Below are positions 1 through 8,481 of a stretch of DNA of 38,025 bases, piece after piece (position 1 is the first letter of the stretch; every line of letters begins with the position of its first letter). A model generated the notes under the pieces. The model saw nothing but the letters and a program-made list of their open reading frames with translations, did not search any database and was not told where the DNA came from. The translations under genes and the position numbers were made by a program. Source of the DNA: Streptomyces caelestis (GTDB lineage Bacteria; Actinomycetota; Actinomycetes; Streptomycetales; Streptomycetaceae); contig NZ_LGCN01000234.1 in NCBI RefSeq assembly GCF_001279005.1, positions 1 through 38,025 of the forward strand, given 5' to 3'.

Positions 1-90
1 CGGTCCTTTTACCCGAGGCCAGGTCTCCTTCACCCAGCCGGCGACCGCGTCCTCGTCGCGCTCGATCGCCCGTCGGGCCGGAACCTGGTG
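1..90 (-). mobile_element. IS630-family transposase fragment (middle part, continues off the window)
   Basis: Read on the minus strand in the frame that ends with a lysine-glycine-proline at base 1, these bases encode VPARRAIERDEDAVAGW followed by VKETWPRVKG. That stretch is the linker before the catalytic domain of actinobacterial IS630 transposases. The second IS630 copy in this window has the matching stretch VPARRVAERDERAVTAW. There is no N-terminal helix-turn-helix part; the fragment abuts an oxidase coding sequence at about base 90, so it is a rearrangement scar rather than a whole element end. The remainder lies outside the window. Confidence 0.7.
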
Positions 91-716
91 GCTCCCCCCT
101 CCGCGATGATCTCGTCGAGGTGCCTCTCTTCGTCCACCCCGACCCAGAATCGCTCGCCGTCGTAGGTGACGATCTCCAGTGCGTGCACGTTGTCGCTGGT
201 GCGGGGGCCGGGTCCGTACAGCTGTGACTGCACCGATTGGATGCCGCAGGAGTTGTTGCCGATGTTGCCGCCGATCACACAGCGGGAAGGGGAGGAGGGG
301 TCGGGACCGAAGATCAGGCTGTGGCAGCCGGTGTGGCGGTTGAGGTCTTCGTTGATGACGCCCGGCTCACAGGTGACCAGGCGGCGGCGGATGTCCACCT
401 CGCCGATGCCGGTGAGGTACTTCGAGTGGTCGATCACGACGGCCTCGTTCACCGTCTCACCGGACAGGCTGGTGCCGCCCCCGCGGCTGAGGACGGGCGC
501 ACCGAAGTGATGGCAGATCCTGTGCACCGTCACCACGTCGTCAACGGTGCGCGGGACGACGACCCCGATGGACGCCTGACGGAAGTGGGACGCGTCCTGG
601 GCGTACAGTCCCAGCGAGCCGGGGACGAAGCGGATCTCTCCCTCGACCGCCTTGCGCAGTGCCCGCTCGAGTTTTCCGACGTCCAGGGTCTGGCGGGCCC
701 GGGGGTGGGCCCGCGA
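91..716 (-). pseudogene. FAD-linked oxidase (GlcD / D-lactate dehydrogenase-like), truncated remnant
   Basis: The open frame encodes the N-terminal part of a FAD-binding type 4 (PCMH) domain: a DASHFRQASIGVVVPR stretch, the SRGGGTSLSGE flavin loop, and GGNIGNNSCG. Full relatives are far longer and oxidise 2-hydroxy acids. Homology to the family stops at about base 95, where IS630 transposase sequence begins. At the 5' end the homologous frame runs back to a TGA at 717-719 without an ATG; the first in-frame GTG is at 536, well inside the conserved domain, and an ATG at 720 lies in another frame. The gene therefore appears to have lost both its start and its C-terminal two thirds. It lies downstream of the racemase-like gene on the same strand and may once have belonged to its operon. 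Confidence 0.75.
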
Positions 717-814
717 TCATCGAATGCGTCTTCGCCGGGATGTCGCGCGTCGCCCGGCGCCTTGCCTCCGCCGTCGGATTCAGCTCTCTCCTTGGTGCGC
801 CTGGGTGCGCCTAC

Positions 815-1969
815 TCAGAGCGGTTGTGCCGCGTAGACGCGATAGGGCTCGGCGTCGGCCCACTTGATCTCCAGCCCGAGCCCGGGTCGTGTGAGGTCGG
901 GCCGCAGGGCTCCGCCTTCGGGGGACAGGATGCCGTCGAACAGCAACCGCTCCACGCGCACATGGTCATGGAAATACTCCAGGTGCCGCAGCCGCCGTAC
1001 GGCGCAGAACGCGTGGGCCGAGAGCGCCGGGGCGCAGTGGGCGGACAGATCGAGGTGGCGGGTCGCCGACAGGCCCGCCACCTCCAGGAGCGCGGTGATG
1101 CCCCCGCATCGGGTGATGTCGGCCTGAAGGCAGTCCACGGCGGGGGGCTCCACGAGGTTGACGAAGTCCCGCAGCGTGAAGGCGTACTCTCCCGCAGCGA
1201 TCTCCAGGCGTCCCGGCCCCCGGTCGCGCAGCATACGCAGCCCTTCGAGGTCGGCCGAGCTCACGGGCTCCTCCAGCCACCGTACGTCCCACTCGTCGTG
1301 GAACCTGCGAGCCCAGTACAGCGCCTCCTTGCGGGAAAGCGCTCCGTTGGCGTCCGCGAAGATCTCCGGCCGGTCGCCGATCGCCTTCCGTACGGCGGTC
1401 AGCCGCTCCGGGTCCCTCTCGGACTCGCGCGAGGTCTTGAGTTTCACCCGGGGGATGCCCTCGCCGACCCATCCGGCGAGCTGCTCGGCGAGCCGGTGGA
1501 GCGGGTAGTTCGTGAAGCCCCCGCTGCCGTAGACCGGCACCCGGTCGTGGTGGGCAGGCAACAGGCGGATCAGCGGCAGGTCCAGCAGCCTCGCCTTGAG
1601 ATCCCACAGCGCGACGTCGACAGCGGACACGGCCATGGCTCCGACACCCGGGCGGCCGGCGTTGCGGATCTGCGCGCCCATGCGGTGCCACAGCACCGGC
1701 GGCGCGGTGACCTTCTGCCCTCGCAGCAGCGGCGCCAGCGCGGACGCCACGAAGGAGGCGACCGACACGTCTCCGTAGGTGTAGCCGAGGCCGCTCCTGC
1801 CCCCGGCGTGCACCCGCACCAGGACCAGGGTCGTGGAGTCCCACTCGAGCGTCCCGTCCTCTTCCCTGCCGTCCGGACCGTCGGTCGGGACCGTGAAGGC
1901 GTGGACGTCGACCGCGTCGATCCCGCACTCCTCCAATCCGGCTCCCACGGCAGTCGCAGGATCGGTCAT
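815..1969 (-). CDS. enolase-superfamily enzyme (mandelate racemase/muconate lactonizing type)
   Basis: A 384-residue protein of usual length for the mandelate racemase subgroup of the enolase superfamily. These enzymes abstract the alpha proton of a carboxylate substrate, usually a sugar acid, using Mg2+. Visible motifs are the VKLKTS strand with the KxK base region, the metal ligands in FADANG, WLEEPV and AAGEY, the DITRCGG strand, and a SAHCAP histidine near the C-terminus. The ATG at 1969 overlaps the stop of the upstream TPP enzyme as ATGA, indicating translational coupling. Sugar-acid dehydratase is the likeliest activity given the neighbouring oxidase and TPP enzyme remnants, but the substrate cannot be read from the sequence. 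It is the only gene in the first 6.2 kb that looks intact. Confidence 0.88.
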   Translation of the reverse strand: MTDPATAVGAGLEECGIDAVDVHAFTVPTDGPDGREEDGTLEWDSTTLVLVRVHAGGRSGLGYTYGDVSVASFVASALAPLLRGQKVTAPPVLWHRMGAQIRNAGRPGVGAMAVSAVDVALWDLKARLLDLPLIRLLPAHHDRVPVYGSGGFTNYPLHRLAEQLAGWVGEGIPRVKLKTSRESERDPERLTAVRKAIGDRPEIFADANGALSRKEALYWARRFHDEWDVRWLEEPVSSADLEGLRMLRDRGPGRLEIAAGEYAFTLRDFVNLVEPPAVDCLQADITRCGGITALLEVAGLSATRHLDLSAHCAPALSAHAFCAVRRLRHLEYFHDHVRVERLLFDGILSPEGGALRPDLTRPGLGLEIKWADAEPYRVYAAQPL

Positions 1970-3767
1970 GGATGCCGCCCGGGCAGGTGCTCGGCCAGCT
2001 CGGTGGTCTTCTGGCGGGCTCCCTTGACGGCGATCCCCGCGCCCTCCGGGTCCCGCACGGCCGCCTTGGCGGCCTTCTTGCCCTGCTCGGCCATGGTGTG
2101 GGGCGGGATGGGTGCGATCTCGGGGTCTGCCTTGAACTCCAGCACCACAGGCCGGTCGGCGGCCAGCGCTTCCTCCCACGCCTTGCCGATCTTCTTCGGT
2201 TTGTCGCAGTACACACCTTTCAGGCCGATGAGCTCGGCGTACTTGGCGTACGGGATGTCCGGGACGTCCTGCGAGCCCGGGAACTTCGGATCACCGGACA
2301 TGGCGCGCTGTTCCCAGGTGACCTGATGGAGATCCTGGTTGTTGAAGACGCAGAAAACGAACGGCGCCGGGCCGGACAGCCGGTCCGGATACCGCTTGAC
2401 GGTGATCATCTCGGCCATGCCGTTCATCTGGAACGCGCCGTCCCCGACGAAGGCGATGACCGGCCGGTCCGGGTGGGCGAACCGGGCGGTGATCGCGTAC
2501 GGCGTGCCCGGTCCCATCGTGGCCGGCGTCCCCGAGAGCGACGTCTGCATCCCCTTGCGGAGTTTCAGGTGCCGCGCCCACCAGTTCGTGCCGGACCCCG
2601 AGTCCGCGGTCAGGACGGCGTCGTCCGGCAACCGGGGCGAGAGCTCGGCGGCCACGGCCTCCGGGTTGATCGTCCCTCCGAAGTTCTGCCCGGCCCGCTT
2701 CCGGCACATCGCGTTCCACTCCTCTACGTCCTTCCCGGTCTTCTCCCGCCAGCCGCGGTCCTCCTTGCGGCGCAGCAGCGGCAGCAGGGCTTTGAGCGTC
2801 TCCTTGGAGTCCCCGACGAGGTGGGCGTCCATCGGATAGCGGATACCGGTCATACGCCCGTCGATGTCGATCTCCACGCCGCGCGCCTGCCCCTCGTCGG
2901 GCAGCCATTCGGAGTACGGGAAACTGGTGCCGGTCACGAACAGGGTGTCGCAGCCGCGGATCATGTTGTCGCCGGCCTTGCTGCCCAGCAGGCCGATGGG
3001 GCCGGTGACGAACGGCAGGTCGTCGGGCAGCACTTCCCGGCCCAGCAGTGCCTTGGCCACCCCGGCGCCCAGCAGCTCGGCGGCCTCGACGACCTCGCCC
3101 TCCGCATGCGCGGCTCCCTGGCCGATGAGCATGGCGACTTTGCTGCCCGCGTTCAGGATGCCGGCGGCCCTGCGCAGTTCTCCCTCGTCGGGCAGGAGGC
3201 GCGGGCGGCTCCAGCCGACGCTGGAGAACACCGAACCGTGCTTCTTCGGCGGCGAGGGTTGGGCGTCCTCCTCCTGAATGTCGTCGGGGATGATGACGGT
3301 GGCGACCCCCCCCGTGTGGTGAGCGCGGTCTTGAAGGCCCGGTCGATGACGTGCCGGGCCCGCCCCGGGTGCACGACCATCTGGCAGAACTCCGACACAT
3401 CCGCGAACAGCCGCTCCAGGTCCACCTCCTGCCGGTAGTGGGCACCGAGACCGAGGCGCTCCTGCCGGCCCACCACGGCGACGGCGGGCTGGTGGTCCAG
3501 CTTCGCGTCACAGAGCCCGTCGAGGAGGTGCACGGCGCCCGGACCGGACGTCGCCGTGCAGCAGCCCACTTCACCGGTGAACTCGGCGTGCGCGCACGCC
3601 ATGAACGCGGCCATCTCCTCGTGCCTGGCCTGGATGAACTCCAGCTCTCCCTTCGCCCGGTCGAAGGCACCCAGCAGTCCGTCGATGCCGTCGCCCGGAT
3701 ACCCGTATACGGACTCGACACCCCATTCGGTCAGGCGTTGCAGTACGTAGTCGGCGACCTGGGCCAT
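1966..3767 (-). pseudogene. TPP-dependent pyruvate oxidase-like enzyme, frameshifted
   Basis: Two frames together give a protein of about 600 residues like PoxB-type thiamine diphosphate enzymes of streptomycetes. The first frame starts at ATG 3767, preceded by GGAG, and carries the pyrimidine-binding domain with the catalytic glutamate in ARHEEMAAF and the GPGAVHLLDG loop. The second carries the central domain and the diphosphate-binding domain, with VGDGAFQMNG and FNNQDLH as the GDG...NN Mg/TPP motif. The frames meet at a run of eight G (plus-strand C at 3306-3313); one extra G would restore an unbroken reading frame. This could be a real mutation or a homopolymer sequencing error. The stop overlaps the start of the racemase-like gene by four bases. 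Confidence 0.82.
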
Positions 3768-4016
3768 GGACGTCTCCAGAGCGAGTCATGTGGACAGTGC
3801 GCCCTTGGGCGCCTCCTCCGGCATCCGGCCGAACCGCTCCCTCCCGGCTGTTCGGGGATCTTCCGGGCATAGGCCCGATTCCGCCCCCACGCGCCGGCCA
3901 GGACCCTCGCGCGGTCCGTGAGCGGCGGCGGTGGCGGGCATCCGGGTCCTCCTTCCGCGGGGCAGTCGAACACGGCGGCTCTCGTCACGCTCGACGCGAT
4001 GAAGTCCGGTCCGGTG

Positions 4017-5214
4017 TCAGGCGGATCCGAGGCGGCGGCTCGCCGAGGCGGTGATGCGCAGACGCCACGACGGGGTGCCGGCGGCGTGCCGGAGCGGGGG
4101 CCCTTGGCCACCGTGTGCCCTGCCGCCCGGATCGGCCCAGTCCGGCGGTGTGTCCCCGTCCACCATGAACTCCAGCACCTGAGGACCCTTGGCCTCCAGC
4201 GCCTCCTCCCAGGCGAGCGCCACATCGCCCGGGCGGACGCAGCGAACGGCGGGCAGGCCGAGCAGTTCGGTGTAGCGCGCGTAGGACACCGCGGCCACCT
4301 CACCGGTGGTCGGGATGCGGGGGTCTCCGGCGCCTTGCCGACGCCGCCACGTGAGTCGGCTGAGGTCCTCGTTGTTGAGGACGCAGAAGATCACCGGAGG
4401 TAGGTCGGCGAGGCGTTCCAGGTGTCGTCGTACGGTGAGCAGCTCGTTCATGCCGCCCGCTTGCAGGGCCCCGTCACCGACCAGGGCGATCACCGGGCGT
4501 TCGGGGAAGGCCAGACGGGCGGCGAGCGCGTAAGGGACGGCAGCTCCGGGCGTTGCGAGACGTCTCGAGAGAACGGCGCGCATGCCGTCGCGGAGTCGCA
4601 GGTGCCGGGTCCACCAGTCCAGGGCCGACCCCGTATCGGTGACGACGATCGCGTGGTCCGGCAGCCGGGCGGACAGTTCGGCGACCACGGATCGAGGGCT
4701 GACGGCCATACCGAAGAACCGGCGCGCTTTCTCCTGTCCCTCGGCGTGCCATTCCTCCACCGCGTCCTCGACCGCGTCCCGCCACCGGCGGTCGGTCCGA
4801 CGGTGGAGCAGGGGCAGAAGCGTCTCCAGCGTCAGGGCGACATCGCCCGTCACCCGCACGGCGGAGAAGACGTCCTCGTCGACGGGACACGCGCCGGAGG
4901 CCGCGTCGACGGTGACGACGCGGCAGCGCGGTCCGGAGCCGGGCAGCAGGCAGGTGTCGAAGTCGTGCGCCCCGAGGAGGAGCAGCGTGTCGCAGTCGCG
5001 GACCAGCGAGGCCGCGGGCGCGCTGCCGAACGCGGCGGCCACGCCCGCCGCGAACGGCAGGTCGTCCGGAAGGACGTCGCGGCCCGAAGGCGTCTTGGCG
5101 ACACCCGCGCCGATCCGTTCGGCCAGCTGCGTGATCCGATCGGCCGCTCCGGCCGCGTCCGGCCCGACGATCACGGCGGCTCTGCGGCCGTCGTTCAGGG
5201 TGTCGGCGGCGCGC
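4017..5214 (-). pseudogene. second TPP-dependent enzyme, N-terminal domain deleted
   Basis: The frame encodes only the central and C-terminal domains of a paralogue of the neighbouring TPP enzyme. The TPP/Mg motif VGDGALQAGG ... LNNEDLSR is intact, as is DVLPDDLPFAAGV, which matches DVLPDDLPFVTGP in the neighbour. Homology begins at ADTLNDGRRAA near 5214; the whole pyrimidine domain with its catalytic glutamate is absent, so TPP activation would not be possible. Upstream the sequence switches without a gap into selA in another frame. The last 45 or so residues are low-complexity and do not resemble the family. It is best read as a deletion remnant. Confidence 0.8.
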
Positions 5215-6210
5215 CTGTTCGGTCGGCGTCGGCGGACCCGTCAGCGTGGCCTCCAGCGCGGCCAGGGTCATTTTGTCGACCCGGAGGGCACGGGCGAGTG
5301 GATGCCGGGCCATGGTGCGGACCAGGTCCTCCCGTCCGAGGACGAGTCCGCACTGGGGTCCGCCCAGCAGTTTGTCCCCGCTGGCGGTGACGAGCGCGGC
5401 CCCGGCTTCCAGCTGGGTCCGCGCGTCCGGCTCCTCGGGCAGCAGGGGATGCGGGGCCGGCAGACCCGATCCGATGTCGGCGACCACCGGGACACCGAGC
5501 GGCGCCAGTTCGGCGACAGCGGCGGCGCGGGTGAATCCCGTGATGCGGAAGTTGGAGGGATGCACCTTGAGGATGAAGGCCGTCTCCGGTCCGATGGCCC
5601 TGGCGTAGTCCTCCGCGGTCGTGCGGTTGGTCGTACCCACCTCGCGCAGCCGGGCCCCGGTGGAGACCAGGAGGTCCGGAAGCCGGAAGCCGTCCCCGAT
5701 CTCCACCATCTCTCCACGGCTGACCACGATCTCCTTGCCGACCGCCAGCGCGGTCGCGGCGAGGACCAGCGCGGCTGCCCCGTTGTTGACGACGTGCACC
5801 GCGGCGGCGGCCTGCACCCGGGCGCAAAGCGCGGCCAGCGCGGTACGGCCACGGCGGGCCCGTGTCCCGGTCTCCAGATCGAGCTCGACGTCGGTGGGAC
5901 CGGCGGCCTCCTGCACCGCCCGCCGGGCGGCGGCGGACAGTGGCGCCCGGCCGAGATTGGTGTGGAGCAGCACCCCGGTCGCGTTGATCACCGGCTGCAG
6001 GCCGCTCACCGTCCGCGGCAGGAGGGCGATCGCCGCGTCCACCACCCCTTCCGGCTTCACGATCCCCTCTCTCGCCTGTTGTTGCGCCTGACGAACCGCC
6101 GACTTGACCCGCTCCGGCCCGATCCGGTCCGCCGCGTCCAGCAGACGGAGGTCACGCAACAGCACGTCGGTACGGGGAATCCGTCGCCGCGCATCCGGCA
6201 CGGCGCTCAC
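5215..6210 (-). pseudogene. selA: L-seryl-tRNA(Sec) selenium transferase, C-terminally truncated
   Basis: The first roughly 332 residues match SelA, the PLP enzyme that turns seryl-tRNA(Sec) into selenocysteinyl-tRNA. Visible are the N-terminal RIPRTDVLLRD start, INATGVLLHTNLGRAPL, the EVGTTNRTT stretch and VTASGDKLLGGPQCG, which includes the PLP-binding lysine. I chose GTG at 6210 because the protein-like sequence begins there (VSAVPDARRRIPRTD); an in-frame ATG further upstream adds only low-complexity residues. Homology stops at LTGPPTPTE, about 100 residues short of the usual length, and the frame then runs out of phase through the TPP enzyme remnant. No selB, selD or tRNA-Sec is visible nearby. 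Confidence 0.82.
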
Positions 6211-6477
6211 TTCTTCACCTGCCCCGGCAGCACCGCCGACGCCCCCTTCGACGCTCCCGCCGCTCCGCTCGGCCGTACCCCGCTGTCCCACGCGTTCCCT
6301 CCGTTCCGGCCCGGGTCCTCACTGTCCGGGAACATGCATCGTTCCTCCAGTGCTCCCTGCGGGTTCCGGGACACGCCGGGCGGAGGCGAGAGGGTACGAG
6401 AGCGCATCGGCCGGCTGCGGAGCGCGGCGCTGCCCGTTTCGCCCTGAGGGGATCAGATGGTCACGGGCGGGCGGGCG
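6211..6477. other. non-coding stretch upstream of selA
   Basis: I see no convincing coding sequence here. I looked specifically for a tRNA-Sec (UCA anticodon arm) because selA is adjacent and found none. Confidence 0.5.
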
Positions 6478-6560
6478 GGGGAAGCGTTCGACTTCGCCGT
6501 TCGTCCGTGGCCGGCGGGGCCTGTGGTGAATGTGCTGGTAGCGGCTGCCGTGGTTGAGCG
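6478..6560 (-). mobile_element. possible remnant of an IS481/IS3-type transposase
   Basis: On the minus strand the short stretch RPRRPRTNGEVERFPR resembles the block RPYRPRTNGKVERFHR that carries the third catalytic residue in IS481/IS3 integrase-type transposases. Only about 25 residues are recognisable and neither the first two catalytic residues nor terminal repeats are seen. Confidence 0.4.
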
Positions 6561-7059
6561 GTTCGCGGTGCAGGGGGCCGTGACTGCTGGGGACGGCGCT
6601 TCGGCTGTCGCCGGCTGTGCCGGAATTCGGCAGTCCCGCGCGGCCTCGGCTCAGGCTCTCGAGGCCGCGGGTTCGCAGCCCGCAGAGCGGTGGGGCGGGA
6701 CTGGCGGGACGGCCCTCTCCTGGCCGGAGGGTGATCGTGCGCTCGCTCATGGGCCCTGGGTGAACGGAATCGTCGTGTTCTGGAGGGCCGGAGGAAGCAT
6801 GTCCCTCGTCGTGGTGGAGGCGATCAGTCGTTTGATGTGGCGGGCAGGACGATCCGCTCGGGGAACAGGACGGCAGGAGGCGGGATGCACGGGTGTCCCG
6901 TCGGCACAGTGGTCCGTTCCGGCGGAAGGACGGACGGATGGCCCGGACGCGTCCAGGGCTAGACACCCCTCCTGCGTCTCGGCTCCCTTCGCCCGACGGG
7001 CGGTCCGACCGGTATCGGTGCGGGTCGAGGGCAACGGACCGAGAGGCGCGGCACGCGTC
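6561..7059. other. non-coding region downstream of the nuo operon
   Basis: No gene is supported on either strand; the long open frame on the plus strand is an antisense effect of high GC and of nuoN. No strong hairpin was found directly after the nuoN stop. Confidence 0.5.
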
Positions 7060-8481
7060 TCAGCGGAGGAGGGATCCGGTGGTGAGAGGGAGGAGGGCGC
7101 CACCGGCCAGGCCGAGAAGCAGAGAGAGCGCGCCGGCGGTGTAGGCGATGGCGGCGGACCAGCGGCCCTGTACGGCCTGGGTGTCGGCGGGCGCGGGGGC
7201 GGTGGTGGCGAAGAGGGGGGCCAGCCAGCGCAGGTAGTAGAAGAGGGAGGCGACGGTGTTGGCGACGGCGAGGGCGGCGAGCCAGGCGTAGCCGCCGTCG
7301 ACGGCCGCACTGAAGATTTCCAGTTTGCCCAGGAAGACACCGGTGGGCGGAGTTCCCACCAGCCCGAGCAGGCACACGACGAGGACGGCGGCGAGGCCGG
7401 CGTGGCGGCGTGCGAGACCACGGTAGTCGTCGAGGGTGCGGGTGTGCGGGAGTTCGGTGACGACGGCGAAGGCGCCGAGGTTGGTCACGGCGTAGGCGGC
7501 CAGGTAGAACAGCAGGCTCCGCTGTGCCAGGTCGCTGCGGGTGGCGACGGCCAGGGCCATCAGGAGGTAGCCGACCTGACTGATGGTGGAGTAGGCGAGC
7601 AGACGCTTGACGGACGTCTGGAAGAACGCCGCCAGGTTGCCCAGGGTCATGGTGACCGCGGCGAGGACCGCCAGCAGCAGGGGCCAGTTGACCTCTGTGC
7701 CCGGGAGGGCCTGATGGAGGAGGCGGTAGCCGGCGATCAGACCGCCGATCTTGGGCAGGGTGGTGACGTAGGCGGCGACCGGGGTGAGGGATCCGTCGGT
7801 GACGTCGGGCACCCAGTAGTGGGCCGGAACGGCTCCGGCCTTGAACAGCAGTCCCGCCAGGACGCCGACGAGTCCGACGGCGACGAGCCCGTAGGGGGCC
7901 CCGGACAGACCGGTGTCGAGTTCACGGTAGTGGGTGGCGTGGCCGGCACCGTAGAGGAGTGCGGTGCCGGCCAGCATCGTGGTACCGAGCAGGGCGCCCA
8001 TCAGGTAGTACTTCAGGGCTGCTTCGGTACCGGATGGGTCCTTGGCGAAGCCGGCGAGCGCATAGGCGGGAATGCCGGCGAGCAGGTAGGCGGCGAACAG
8101 CATCAGCAGGTCGTTCGCGCCGAGCAGGGCGAGGGTGCCGGCACCGGTCATCAGCAGCAACACCCAGTACTCGGTCTCGCGTCGATGGCCGCGAACGGTC
8201 TCCACGGACATACCGATGATCAGCAGCAGGGCGGTGAGGACGACGAGGCGGCCGATGTCGGTGGCCCTGTCGACGGCGAAGGCGTCCGAGAAGACCGTCT
8301 GTTCGCGGCCGGTGGCCATGGTGACGGCGGTGGCCGCCAGGCCCGTCGCACACGCGGCGGCCGCCAGGACCGCGACGATCCACTGACGGCGGCGGGGCAG
8401 CCAGGAACCGGCCAGGAGGCCGGTCACAGCGGCGCCGAGCAGAGCGAGTTCGGGAACGAGCGCGGCGAGGTTCTCGTTCAC
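7060..8481 (-). CDS. nuoN: NADH-quinone oxidoreductase subunit N-like antiporter subunit
   Basis: A 473-residue polytopic membrane protein of usual length for NuoN, one of the three Mrp-antiporter-like proton-pumping subunits of complex I. It carries the broken-helix lysine region LLFKAGAVPAHYWVPDV (Lys214) and the second-half motif SVKRLLAYSTISQVGY. The helix-5 region reads AYLLAGIPAYALAG (residues 131-144); most NuoN proteins have a glutamate in the corresponding ELxSLP motif, and I see no acidic residue there. The GTG start overlaps the nuoM stop as GTGA. It is the last gene of the operon. Confidence 0.92.
   Translation of the reverse strand: MNENLAALVPELALLGAAVTGLLAGSWLPRRRQWIVAVLAAAACATGLAATAVTMATGREQTVFSDAFAVDRATDIGRLVVLTALLLIIGMSVETVRGHRRETEYWVLLLMTGAGTLALLGANDLLMLFAAYLLAGIPAYALAGFAKDPSGTEAALKYYLMGALLGTTMLAGTALLYGAGHATHYRELDTGLSGAPYGLVAVGLVGVLAGLLFKAGAVPAHYWVPDVTDGSLTPVAAYVTTLPKIGGLIAGYRLLHQALPGTEVNWPLLLAVLAAVTMTLGNLAAFFQTSVKRLLAYSTISQVGYLLMALAVATRSDLAQRSLLFYLAAYAVTNLGAFAVVTELPHTRTLDDYRGLARRHAGLAAVLVVCLLGLVGTPPTGVFLGKLEIFSAAVDGGYAWLAALAVANTVASLFYYLRWLAPLFATTAPAPADTQAVQGRWSAAIAYTAGALSLLLGLAGGALLPLTTGSLLR

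Noticed and set aside
659..2326. Long plus-strand open frames opposite the racemase-like and TPP genes
   Set aside because: Codon bias and family motifs are on the minus strand; these frames are mirror effects.
6211..6460. tRNA-Sec gene near selA
   Set aside because: No cloverleaf or UCA anticodon arm could be found on either strand.
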